A DNA stretch of 57,746 bases from Komagataeibacter europaeus LMG 18890 (GTDB lineage: Bacteria; Pseudomonadota; Alphaproteobacteria; Acetobacterales; Acetobacteraceae): contig NZ_CADP01000001.1 of NCBI RefSeq assembly GCF_000285295.1, positions 205,644-263,389 on the forward strand. Direction: 5' to 3'. Below the pieces are notes generated by a model. The model was not told where the DNA came from. It worked only from the letters and a program-made list of their open reading frames with translations, and ran no database searches. The position numbers and the translations under genes are program-made. Each line of letters begins with the position of its first letter. The stretch's first letter is position 1. Of the stretch, positions 42,584 through 50,997 are shown piece by piece.

Positions 42584-43924
42584 TCAATAGATATCAAAAT
42601 CATTGTTTCCCGTGGATGAAAAGGCCATGCGACGTTCGGTCAGGTTCAGGATCCATGAAGACATGTCCGACCGGGTCCGGGGGAACGGCAGGCGATGCAC
42701 CATGGAACGCATGCTGTAGAATTTGCGGTACATGGTCTGGATGCGCTGTTCCATCTGGCCGGGCGTACAGTTCTTGGGCCAGATATGGCAGACCTGCCCG
42801 GGCCAACGGTCGATGTCCTCGGGGTCAATGATGCGACCGGCCTTTTTCATGCGTTCGAACAGGGCCGTCCCCTTGGTAGGGGTCAGGATGTTGAAATACG
42901 CCGCGGGCACCTTGTGCGCCTCAAGAAAGGACAGGGTCGCATTGTAGACATCGGGATGTTCATCATCATAACCGAAGATGAAGTTGAGCGAGTAGCTGAT
43001 GTCGCGCTTGCGCAGGTTGTCAAACATCTCCCCATAACGGCTGGCCTTGTTCCAGCCCTTCTTCATGCCCTGCAGCATTTCTTCATCAATGCTTTCGATG
43101 CCGATATTGACGTGCATCACGCCACTGCGCTGCGCCAGGTCAAGGAAATTGGTATCAAGGCACAGATTGGATGACCACAGCGTGGACCAGCGGATCTTCA
43201 GCGGCACCAGACCTTCCATCAGTTCCATCGCGCGGCTTTTCTTGCCGCCGAAATTACTTTCCCCGAAGAAGAAATGGCTGCCCTTGTTCTTGATCCGCTC
43301 CAGTTCGGCCACCATCTGGTCCACCGGTCGCCAGCGATAGCGCCCGCCAAGATAGAAACGTTCCGAACAGAAATCACACACGAACGGACACCCGCGCGAG
43401 GACTGCACCGCGAACGTGCGGAAGGGACCGAATTTCTTCAGGTCCAGCAGGTCATACCGCGGTGGCGGCAGGTCGTTGAGTTCCTTCAGCGGGGCGGCAC
43501 GGTAGATTTTCTGCAGCCGGTCGCCGGCCGCGTCCTCCAGCATGGTCTTCCAGATCGGTTCGGCTTCGCCCACGCCCACGGCATCGCAGTGTTCGGCGGC
43601 TTCATCGGCATAGAAGAAGGCATGCGGGCCACCCATGATGACCTTTACCCCACGGCGGCGGAATTCAGCCGCGATGTCATAGGCGCGTGGGGAATGCAGC
43701 GTCCACGCCGACAGGGCGACCACATCCACCGGCACGTCGAAGTCAATGTCCTCAAGCTGTTCATCCAGCAGGGTGACGGTCCATTCCCGCGGCGTCAGGG
43801 CGGCCAGGTATGGCAGCGCGAGTGGTACCATCTGCCGTCGCTTGGTCTTGAAAATGGTCCGGTCGGTCTTGGACCGGTAATGCGACGGCTGGATAATCAG
43901 CAGCTTGAGATCTGTCTTGGACAT
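42584..43924 (-). CDS. radical SAM protein with B12-binding-like N-domain
   Basis: 446 aa. N-terminal Rossmann-like domain of the B12-binding type (LKLLIIQPSHYRSKTDRTIFKTKRRQMV, LPYLAALTP, VDVVALSAWTLHSPRAYDIAAEFRRRG, VIMGGPHAFFYADEAAEHCDAVGVGEAE), then the radical SAM barrel with C179-x3-C183-x2-C186 (CPFVCDFC), FFFGESNFGG, WSTLWSSNL, NIGIESIDEEML, YSLNFIFGYDDEHPD and ILTPTKGTALF. The His of the cobalamin DxHxxG motif is not apparent, so cobalamin binding is uncertain. Substrate unknown; 52 nt downstream lies the keto-acid decarboxylase. The upstream 390 nt is very AT-rich. Confidence 0.88.
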   Translation of the reverse strand: MSKTDLKLLIIQPSHYRSKTDRTIFKTKRRQMVPLALPYLAALTPREWTVTLLDEQLEDIDFDVPVDVVALSAWTLHSPRAYDIAAEFRRRGVKVIMGGPHAFFYADEAAEHCDAVGVGEAEPIWKTMLEDAAGDRLQKIYRAAPLKELNDLPPPRYDLLDLKKFGPFRTFAVQSSRGCPFVCDFCSERFYLGGRYRWRPVDQMVAELERIKNKGSHFFFGESNFGGKKSRAMELMEGLVPLKIRWSTLWSSNLCLDTNFLDLAQRSGVMHVNIGIESIDEEMLQGMKKGWNKASRYGEMFDNLRKRDISYSLNFIFGYDDEHPDVYNATLSFLEAHKVPAAYFNILTPTKGTALFERMKKAGRIIDPEDIDRWPGQVCHIWPKNCTPGQMEQRIQTMYRKFYSMRSMVHRLPFPRTRSDMSSWILNLTERRMAFSSTGNNDFDIY

Positions 43925-44318
43925 GCTTCAGCTCTATGGACCCGAATGTGGTAAGGAATATCCTGATAAATAACTCTTTCTCATATCGTACGTTTTTTGT
44001 CCCACATGTCCACTGCACGAAATAAACAGCACCTAATCATTCACCTTTGTATAGAATGCACATATTTCACCTATCAAAAAATTGCATGATTATTTATTGC
44101 ATTATTACTATTATTACTTTTTTATTATTTATATAATTTCTTATTAGTATTTAAATCTCTATCTAAACTCGAATATTACACATATCTGGTTAAAGCCTGC
44201 TGCATATCTGCATTCCAGTCCAGGGAATGCCTGCCGCGCCACATTCCATGACATCCGGCAGGCTGTATTGCAGTCCCATGCCACGCAGAATGGCACGTTC
44301 AACCCAAGGCGCGCGGGC
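43925..44318. other. AT-rich intergenic region upstream of the radical SAM gene
   Basis: About 394 nt. Positions 44030-44190 are strongly AT-rich against a GC-rich chromosome, with runs such as TTATTATTTATATAATTTC. It is the radical SAM promoter zone. At 44210-44263 two overlapping hairpins (GCATTCC / GGAATGC and GCCTGCCG / CGGCAGGC) share GGAATGCC and so exclude each other; they lie about 55 nt after the end of the dikinase regulator gene. No gene seen. Confidence 0.5.
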
Positions 44319-45194
44319 TTACGGTCCGGGCCAGTCCAGATCCGGTGAGGTACCGGTCACGCCATCATGCTCCAGCATGTCGATAATGGCGGCGGCCGTT
44401 TCCTCTACCGAACGATGGGTCACGTTTATGACCGGCCATTTATGTCGTGTGCACAGACGCCGCGCCCATTGCAGTTCTTCCTGCACGCTCTGCGGATCGA
44501 TGTAAGGCCGGACCGAGGTGGCGGACATGCCGGGGGTTGCAATCGAACGGCCGGGCAGCATCATCCCCACGCGCGAACGCCGGATTTCCAGCAAGGTATA
44601 CGGGTCGATCGTCAACCCCACCACCAGGCCGGGAAAATCCTGCAATGCCGCCGGCAGGGACGCATGCGGCACCAGCGGGATGTTGGCCGCCCGTATTCCA
44701 CGGTTGGCAAGGTAGAAACAGGTTGGTGTCTTGGAAGTGCGCGACACGCCCACCAGAACCACATCCGCCTTGGTCAGGTCCGTCGTCTTCTGTCCGTCAT
44801 CATGGGAAATGACGTACTGCATCGCGTCGATACGCCGCCGGTAGGTATCATCCATCACATACTGGCCGCCGGGATGGCGTTCGGCCACGATCCCGGTCTG
44901 CTGTTCCAGGAAATGGATGGTGCCATCCAGGATGTTCTTGACCTGCACCCCCATGCGCGCGCACCCCATGCGCAGCATGTTCTGCAGGTCTGGTGAGGTC
45001 AGCGAGGACAGCACCGGTCCCGGTTCATCCCCGATCCCGGCCAGCACGCGCGCAACCTGCACGCGCGTGCGGATCAGGTTCCAGTTACGTGGCGAAAACG
45101 CCGCCCCCTGAAACTGGGCGCTGCAGGCGCGCATGACCGCCTCCAGCGCCTGTCCTGTCGCTTCGGAGACAAGATGCAGGATAACTTCGCCCAT
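44319..45194 (-). CDS. pyruvate, phosphate dikinase regulatory protein (bifunctional kinase/phosphorylase, DUF299)
   Basis: 291-aa DUF299 protein that in known members phosphorylates PPDK with ADP and reverses it with phosphate. It begins MGEVILHLVSEATGQALEAV and has MDDTYRRRIDAMQYVISHDDGQ, the P-loop-like GVSRTSKTPTCFYLANRGIRAANIPLVP, VGLTIDPYTLLEIRRSR and the end INVTHRSVEETAAAIIDML. It lies 73 nt downstream of ppdK (same strand), with a strong GGACGCCCCA hairpin between, so ppdK-regulator is one functional unit, typical for alphaproteobacteria. Confidence 0.95.
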   Translation of the reverse strand: MGEVILHLVSEATGQALEAVMRACSAQFQGAAFSPRNWNLIRTRVQVARVLAGIGDEPGPVLSSLTSPDLQNMLRMGCARMGVQVKNILDGTIHFLEQQTGIVAERHPGGQYVMDDTYRRRIDAMQYVISHDDGQKTTDLTKADVVLVGVSRTSKTPTCFYLANRGIRAANIPLVPHASLPAALQDFPGLVVGLTIDPYTLLEIRRSRVGMMLPGRSIATPGMSATSVRPYIDPQSVQEELQWARRLCTRHKWPVINVTHRSVEETAAAIIDMLEHDGVTGTSPDLDWPGP

Positions 45195-45208
45195 GGCCCT
45201 GCCTGACA

Positions 45209-45235
45209 GGACGCCCCACCACGGGTGGGGCGTCC
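45209..45235 (-). terminator. Hairpin between ppdK and its regulator
   Basis: GGACGCCCCAC / GTGGGGCGTCC with a short loop; lacks a T-run on the minus strand. It may partly attenuate or stabilise the ppdK transcript. Confidence 0.55.
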
Positions 45236-45267
45236 TTAATGGTTATGTTGCGTCCGTTCGGCCTGCC

Positions 45268-47943
45268 TCAGGCAGCCTGCCCGGCCTTCTGCCGTGTGGC
45301 CAGCGCCGCCTGTGCCGCGGCAAGGCGGGCCACCGGCACGCGGAAGGGCGAGCACGAGACGTAATCCAGCCCGACTTCATCAAAGAAGGCGATGGAATCC
45401 GGATCACCGCCATGTTCACCACAGATGCCCAGCTTCAGGTCCGGGCATGTCTGCCGCCCGCGTTCCACACCCAGGCGGACCAGCGCGCCCACGCCATCAC
45501 GGTCAATGGACACGAACGGGTCGCGCGGCAGCAGGCCGTGATCGACATAGTACGGCAGGAACGATCCCGCATCATCGCGCGACAGGCCGAATGTCGTCTG
45601 CGTCAGGTCGTTTGTCCCGAACGAGAAGAAATCGGCATATTCCGCGATCTTGTCCGCCTGCAGCGCCGCGCGGGGCAGTTCGATCATGGTGCCGATGTCG
45701 TAGTTGAGGTTCGTGCCCTCCTCCTTCAGCACGCGTGCGATCTCATCTTCGGCGGCACGGCGGGTGGTAGCCAGTTCCGCCTGCGTCGCCACCAGCGGGA
45801 TCATGATTTCAGGACGGATGGGCTTGCCCAGTTCCTTTTCCACCATGACCGCCGCCTGGATCAGTGCGCGCACCTGCATGGCATAGATTTCCGGGCTGGT
45901 CAGACCAAGGCGGCAGCCACGGTGGCCCAGCATCGGGTTTGTTTCAGCCAGCGCGGCACAGCGCGTGCGCACGTCGTCCACGCTTTTGCCCAGCGCCTGC
46001 GCAACCTCGGCCATTTCGGCTTCGGCATGCGGCAGGAATTCATGCAGCGGCGGGTCCAGCAGGCGCACCGTCACCGGCAGGCCCGCCATGATGCGGAACA
46101 GGCTGGCGAAATCATCACGCTGGAACGGCAGCAGGGCGGCAATGGCCTTCTGGCGCACGCTTTCGTCATCGGCAATGATCATCTGGCGCACGAAACCGAT
46201 CCGGTCGGGACCAAAGAACATATGTTCCGTACGGGCCAGACCAATCCCCTCCGCCCCGAAGCGGCGGGCAGTCCGCGCATCGTCCGGCGTTTCGGCATTG
46301 GCCCGCACACCAAGCCGGCGCACCGCGTCCGCCCAGCCCATGAGCGTATTGAAATCATCCGACAGCGTGGGTTCGATGGTCGGCACGCGGCCAAGATAGA
46401 CCGCCCCCGTCCCGCCATCGAGCGTGATCCATTCACCCTGCGCCACGGTATGCGACCCGACCGTCATGGTGCCCGCCGCGTAATCGACATGGATGCTGCC
46501 CGCGCCCGCCACGCACACGCGGCCCATGCCACGCGCAACGACGGCGGCATGCGACGTCATGCCGCCACGGGTGGTCAGCACGCCACGGGCGGCATGCATG
46601 CCATGCACGTCCTCGGGCGAGGTCTCGATCCGGACGAGGATCACGTCCTCCCCCTTCGCCGCGCGCGCTTCGCATTCCTCCGCAGTGAACACGACGGCGC
46701 CAGCGGCGGCACCGGGCGAGGCCGGAAGGCCACGGGTCAGCTGTACGCGTTCGGCCTTGGGGTCCAGCGTGGGATGCAGCAGCTGGTCAAGGGATGCGGC
46801 GGGGACGCGCTGGATGGCTTCTTCCTGCGTGATCAGCCCTTCGCGCGCCATGTCGATGGCGATCTTCAGCGCGGCCGCGGCCGTGCGCTTGCCGTTACGG
46901 GTCTGGAGAATGTACAGGACATTGCGCTGGACGGTGAATTCGATGTCCTGCATGTCCTTGTAATGGGTTTCCAGCACCGAACGCACGCGCAGCAGTTCGG
47001 TATAGGCTTCGGGCAGCGTGGTTTCCATCGGGTGCTGACCGGCCTCGGCGCGGGCGCAGGCCATGGGCTGCGGGGTGCGGATGCCCGCCACCACGTCCTC
47101 GCCCTGCGCGTTGATCAGGTATTCACCGTAGAAAATGTTCTCACCCGTGGACGGATCGCGCGTGAAGCATACGCCGGTGGCGCAGTCATTGCCCATGTTG
47201 CCGAACACCATGGACTGCACGTTGACCGCAGTCCCCCACGAAGCCGGGATTTCATGCAGCTTGCGGTACGTATTGGCGCGCGGGTTCATCCATGAACCGA
47301 ATACCGCGCCAATGGCGCCCCACAGCTGGTCATGCGGGCTGGTGGGGAATTCGGTCCCGGCATGGGTGCTGATGATATGGCGGTAGTCCACCACGATGGC
47401 GCGCCACTGGTCAGCCGTGACGGCCGTATCATCTTCCACGCGGTTCGCGCGCTTGAACTGTTCCAGCACGTCTTCGAAATGGTGATGCGGAACGCCCATC
47501 ACGACCGAGCCATACATCTGGATGAAACGGCGATAGCTGTCCCATGCGAAACGCGCATCACCGGAGGAGCGGGCAAGCCCTTCCACCGTTTCGTCATTCA
47601 GGCCCAGGTTCAGCACGGTATCCATCATGCCCGGCATGGACACGCGCGCGCCGGAACGGACCGAGACCAGCAGCGGCGCATCCGCATCGCCAAAACGCAG
47701 GCCCATCGACTGCTCGACGCGCTGCAGGGCGGCGGCGACCTGCGCCTCCAGCTCGGCAGGGTACTTCCGGCCGTTTTCATAAAAGGCCGAACAGACTTCC
47801 GTTGTAATGGTAAAGCCCGGCGGCACGGGCAGGCCGTTTGCAGCCATCTCCGCCAGATTGGCACCCTTGCCGCCCAGAAGGTTGCGCATATCCGCGCGTC
47901 CCTCGTTCAGGCCATCTCCAAAGCTGTATACCCATTTGGTCAT
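45268..47943 (-). CDS. ppdK: pyruvate, phosphate dikinase
   Basis: Interconverts pyruvate, ATP, phosphate and phosphoenolpyruvate, AMP, PPi; gluconeogenic PEP supply in acetate- or pyruvate-using bacteria. 891 aa, full length. N-terminal ATP-grasp part (GGKGANLAEMAANGLPVPPGFTI, VSVRSGARVSMPGMMDTVLNLG), phosphohistidine domain with the swivelling His in GGMTSHAAVVARGMG near residue 465, and C-terminal PEP/pyruvate barrel including the MIELPRAAL and CGEHGGDPDS with its catalytic Cys near 840. The regulated Thr two residues before the His (T-S-H) is present, as required for control by the DUF299 protein next door. Confidence 0.97.
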   Translation of the reverse strand: MTKWVYSFGDGLNEGRADMRNLLGGKGANLAEMAANGLPVPPGFTITTEVCSAFYENGRKYPAELEAQVAAALQRVEQSMGLRFGDADAPLLVSVRSGARVSMPGMMDTVLNLGLNDETVEGLARSSGDARFAWDSYRRFIQMYGSVVMGVPHHHFEDVLEQFKRANRVEDDTAVTADQWRAIVVDYRHIISTHAGTEFPTSPHDQLWGAIGAVFGSWMNPRANTYRKLHEIPASWGTAVNVQSMVFGNMGNDCATGVCFTRDPSTGENIFYGEYLINAQGEDVVAGIRTPQPMACARAEAGQHPMETTLPEAYTELLRVRSVLETHYKDMQDIEFTVQRNVLYILQTRNGKRTAAAALKIAIDMAREGLITQEEAIQRVPAASLDQLLHPTLDPKAERVQLTRGLPASPGAAAGAVVFTAEECEARAAKGEDVILVRIETSPEDVHGMHAARGVLTTRGGMTSHAAVVARGMGRVCVAGAGSIHVDYAAGTMTVGSHTVAQGEWITLDGGTGAVYLGRVPTIEPTLSDDFNTLMGWADAVRRLGVRANAETPDDARTARRFGAEGIGLARTEHMFFGPDRIGFVRQMIIADDESVRQKAIAALLPFQRDDFASLFRIMAGLPVTVRLLDPPLHEFLPHAEAEMAEVAQALGKSVDDVRTRCAALAETNPMLGHRGCRLGLTSPEIYAMQVRALIQAAVMVEKELGKPIRPEIMIPLVATQAELATTRRAAEDEIARVLKEEGTNLNYDIGTMIELPRAALQADKIAEYADFFSFGTNDLTQTTFGLSRDDAGSFLPYYVDHGLLPRDPFVSIDRDGVGALVRLGVERGRQTCPDLKLGICGEHGGDPDSIAFFDEVGLDYVSCSPFRVPVARLAAAQAALATRQKAGQAA

Positions 47944-48503
47944 GTCTGTTCGTTCCTACGCGCGTCCGTCTGTCAGAAATGACGCCTGATCCGGAACAGG
48001 GTAAAAAACAGGCGACCGCGCTATTAGTATTGTTTGTTGTTGGCAGTTCCGGGCATTAAAAATAACCGGCACGGGCAAGCCCGGGCAATCACTATTTTAG
48101 CGACCCGTGCGCTCCTTGCCGCCTGACACCGGTATGGCGGCAGGCATGACCAACAGGGAAATTTTAAATAAAATTGTTATATTACAACATGCTGTATTAA
48201 TTTTTTCATCCCGGGCGAGCGAAGCGGGCCGTGACGAGGCACCTTAAATATTACATTTAATTATACTAGTTATTCTTTTTTTAAATAAATTTCCGGACAA
48301 TCCCGCTCCGGCAAAGCACGTTCAGTGGTTGTGCAATGCAACAAAAAGATTGCGCAGCGCACAATAATAAAAACGTAATTACAAAATATATCCCTAAAAA
48401 TTTCAAAATTACTTTGAAACCATCTCAATTATGTTGACACCCATGCCCTGTTTCCAGAAACATCCCCTGCGGCCACACAAAAAAACAAGAAGTCACGGTC
48501 AAA
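47944..48503. other. AT-rich intergenic region between ppdK and the symporter pair
   Basis: About 560 nt with no supported gene. It has a GCCGCC...GGCGGC hairpin near 48119-48148, long A/T stretches at 48163-48300 and 48360-48420, and a TTGTGC...GCACAA inverted repeat near 48329-48365. A TTGACA box at 48434-48439 with a weak -10 may drive the downstream gene. The AT content suggests acquired DNA or a regulatory region. Confidence 0.5.
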
Positions 48504-48680
48504 ATGAAAAAAACCATATTCCTCCTCCTGCCCTTCGCGGGCCTCCTGTGGGTTCCGTTGTACAACCGGCATGACCCGGTGCTGTTCGGCTTCCCGTTCT
48601 TCTACTGGTACCAGTTCGCGTGGGTTCCGGTCACATCCGTCCTGATCTGGATGGCATGGAAAACGGATCGTCAGTCATGA
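48504..48680 (+). CDS. DUF3311 small membrane protein
   Basis: 58 aa, two hydrophobic segments. Sequence MKKTIFLLLPFAGLLWVPLYNRHDP and VLFGFPFFYWYQFAWVPVTSVLIWMAWK follows the DUF3311 pattern (N-R-x-x-P then GxPFFYWYQ). It precedes and overlaps the symporter gene by 4 nt (ATGA), the common DUF3311/solute-symporter pairing. Presumed an accessory subunit of the symporter. Confidence 0.9.
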   Translation: MKKTIFLLLPFAGLLWVPLYNRHDPVLFGFPFFYWYQFAWVPVTSVLIWMAWKTDRQS

Positions 48681-50185
48681 ACACGTCAATCCTGCCTGGC
48701 AATGCCGCCATCAGCGTGTTCGTCGTGTGTTTCGTCGCCACCATCATGCTGGGCAGCACGGTGCGGCTGTGGCGGCCGCTGCTGAATCGCCGCACGCGCA
48801 CAAATAGTCATAGCGAAGGGGAAGAATGGGGACTGGGCGGGCGTGAATTCGGCGCCTGGGTCACATGGTTCCTGGTGGGTGGGGATTTCTATACCGCCTA
48901 TACGGTCATTGCCGTGCCGGCGCTGGTCTATTCCACCGGGGGGTTTGGCTTCTTCGCGCTGCCGTACACCATTATCGTCTATCCCTTCATTTTCGCCGTC
49001 ATGCCCCGGCTATGGACCATCGCGCGTGATGGTGGCCATGCCACGGCCGCGGATATCGTACGTGCGCGCTTTGGCAGCCGGACGCTGGAACTGATGGTGG
49101 CGGTCAGCGGGCTTGTCGCCGTGCTGCCCTATATCGCGCTGCAGCTGATCGGGATCCGCACGGTGATCGAGGCGCTTGGCTTCACCGGCATGCTGCCGCT
49201 GCTGATCGCATTTGTCTCCCTTGCCGCCTATACGTGGCTGGGCGGGTTGCATGCCCCCGCGCTGACCGCCTTCATCAAGGACGTGATGATCTATATCGCG
49301 GTGCTGGCGGCGGTCATCATCGTGCCGATCCACCTTGGCGGGTATGGCGCCATGTTCCATTCCGCCGCCGGGCACCTGCCCAGCGTGCCGGACGGCCATA
49401 TCGTGGCGCAGGGACAGGTGGTGCCCTATGCGACACTTGCGCTGTCCTCCGCCTTCGCCGCCTTCCTGTACCCCCATACGCTGACCGGGATCCTGGCTGC
49501 GAAATCGGCCGATACGATCCGGCAGAACGCGGTTTTCCTGCCCGCCTATACCATTGTGCTGGGGCTGATCGCGCTGCTGGGGCTCATGGCGCATGCGGCC
49601 GGGATCGTGACCACCTCCTCATCCCAGGTGGTGCCGCAACTGTTCCTTGCGATCTTCCCGCCATGGTTCGCGGGCTTCTGTTTCGCCGCAATCGCCGTGG
49701 GGGCGCTGGTGCCGGCTTCCGTCATGGCGATCGGGGCGGCCAACCTGATCATGCATAACATCCTGCCCCACCGCAGCGACTCGGTAACCGGTTCGCGCGT
49801 GGCCGGATTCGCGGTCAAGGTTGGCGCGCTGGGCTGCGTGATCTTCCTGAACGCCAGATTCGCCATCGACCTGCAACTGCTGGGCGGCGTCATCATCCTG
49901 CAGACCTTCCCCGCGCTGATCATGGGGCTGCTGCCACTGCGCCTGCCCGCCCCCGCGCTGGTCGCGGGCTGGGTGATCGGATCGGTTGCCGGACTGGGGC
50001 TGTGCTGGATTGATGGGCTGAAGCCGGTGCATCCGGTCACGTTTGCCGGTTTTTCGGCATCCGTTTCGACCGGACTGCTGGCGCTGGGCATCAATATCGC
50101 CGTGACCCTGATGCTGGGGGTCGTGATCCGGCTGGCGCTTGGGGCGTCCCCTTCCACCCTGCGTCCGGGCAGCATCCGCCGCTGA
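48677..50185 (+). CDS. sodium:solute symporter family protein
   Basis: 502-aa SSS-family permease with about 13 hydrophobic segments, beginning at ATG 48677 coupled to the DUF3311 gene; the frame also runs back to 48620 but that is inside the upstream gene. Family marks: EWGLGGREFGAWVTWFLVGGDFYTAYTVIAVPALVYSTGGFGFFALPYT, GSRTLELMVAVSGLVAVLPYIALQLIGIRTVIEALG, AYTWLGGLHAPALTAFIKDVMIYIAVLAAVI, a LYPHTLTGILAAKSADTIRQNAVFLPAYTI, and PASVMAIGAANLI. Members carry monocarboxylates or similar organic acids with DUF3311 partners; the substrate is not proved here. Ends with a terminator at 50252. Confidence 0.92.
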   Translation: MNTSILPGNAAISVFVVCFVATIMLGSTVRLWRPLLNRRTRTNSHSEGEEWGLGGREFGAWVTWFLVGGDFYTAYTVIAVPALVYSTGGFGFFALPYTIIVYPFIFAVMPRLWTIARDGGHATAADIVRARFGSRTLELMVAVSGLVAVLPYIALQLIGIRTVIEALGFTGMLPLLIAFVSLAAYTWLGGLHAPALTAFIKDVMIYIAVLAAVIIVPIHLGGYGAMFHSAAGHLPSVPDGHIVAQGQVVPYATLALSSAFAAFLYPHTLTGILAAKSADTIRQNAVFLPAYTIVLGLIALLGLMAHAAGIVTTSSSQVVPQLFLAIFPPWFAGFCFAAIAVGALVPASVMAIGAANLIMHNILPHRSDSVTGSRVAGFAVKVGALGCVIFLNARFAIDLQLLGGVIILQTFPALIMGLLPLRLPAPALVAGWVIGSVAGLGLCWIDGLKPVHPVTFAGFSASVSTGLLALGINIAVTLMLGVVIRLALGASPSTLRPGSIRR

Positions 50186-50251
50186 ATCCTTTTCCGGCGT
50201 TCCCGTGGCGCACGCCGTCACGTGAACGCATCCCTGCCATTTTCACAAGAC

Positions 50252-50285
50252 CACGGCCCCTGTCGCATGACCGGGGCCGTTTTTC
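50252..50285 (+). terminator. Terminator after the symporter gene
   Basis: ACGGCCCC, loop, GGGGCCGT followed by TTTT, about 70 nt after the stop codon. Confidence 0.85.
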
Positions 50286-50330
50286 GTATCGGCGCGTCAC
50301 AGGCCACGCAGGCGGGACAACCCGGCGGGC

Positions 50331-50558
50331 CTACATGGCCTGTGACGGGACTTCTGCGTGCCTGCTCATGGTATCGGCAATGCTCGCGCGGCCCTGGCGG
50401 GCGATCTGGCGCAACAGGCACACCACGCCGGGCACGCAGTTACCGCACTGGGCGCGACATCCCTTGGATTCGTAAACTTCCCTGGGCCGGACGGCTCCGT
50501 TACGCGCGGCTGTTTCCACATCTGTATCGGTCAGCATATTGCAGGAGCAGACAAACAT
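50331..50558 (-). CDS. bfd: bacterioferritin-associated ferredoxin (2Fe-2S)
   Basis: 75 aa. Conserved cluster Cys residues: FVCSC near residue 4 and CRAQCGNC near residue 34. Bfd mobilises iron from bacterioferritin by reducing it. The match is to the BFD fold: MFVCSCNMLTDTDVETAARNGAVRPREVYESKGCRAQ. A candidate iron-regulator box lies 40 nt upstream. No bfr gene is adjacent in the window. Confidence 0.93.
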   Translation of the reverse strand: MFVCSCNMLTDTDVETAARNGAVRPREVYESKGCRAQCGNCVPGVVCLLRQIARQGRASIADTMSRHAEVPSQAM

Positions 50559-50997
50559 TTATCTATCCCAATCGATGATGTGGGCACACCATAATCACGA
50601 ATGAGAACAAATCGCAATACACTTATTTCATTCTATCTGAAGCAGCGGGCGCTTTCCGGTTCCCAAGCCGGATTCATATTCATGCAATCCCATTATCATT
50701 ACGTGCGATAATTTGAAGGCAATACTGAAGGCACATTACGGTATCGTGCCGTGATGAAGGTCCAGGCAAACCGGCCGTCGTGTCTATGCCCCCCCCCTTC
50801 CCACGCGGGCGCGATATCGCGACGGCAATAGATGCAGGGCAGGAGCCTGCAATCCGCGCCATCCGCAGGGAAACAGAAGGGCCAGCCATGGGCACGTCGT
50901 TGCACATTCCGGACAAGATCGACAGGATAACAACAATAATCAGTCACCGGCATTGGCGTAGCCATTGTCAGATATCCATACCGACAGGACGGTGGGC
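50559..50997. other. Region between bfd and the ornithine-cyclodeaminase-like gene
   Basis: About 440 nt, divergent. Besides a candidate iron-responsive box at 50600-50618 and an ACGG...CCGT small hairpin near 50738-50752 it holds nothing convincing. Two short open frames cross it but lack codon bias and ribosome sites. Confidence 0.45.
50600..50618 (-). promoter_or_regulatory. Candidate Fur-like iron box upstream of bfd
   Basis: AATGAGAACAAATCGCAAT shows partial symmetry and resembles the Fur consensus half TGATAAT / ATTATCA at about 9 of 14 positions. The position, 42-60 nt before the bfd start, fits iron-dependent repression. Tentative. Confidence 0.35.

Noticed and set aside
45133-47295. 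720-codon plus-strand frame
   Set aside because: Antisense to ppdK, which is full length with all motifs.
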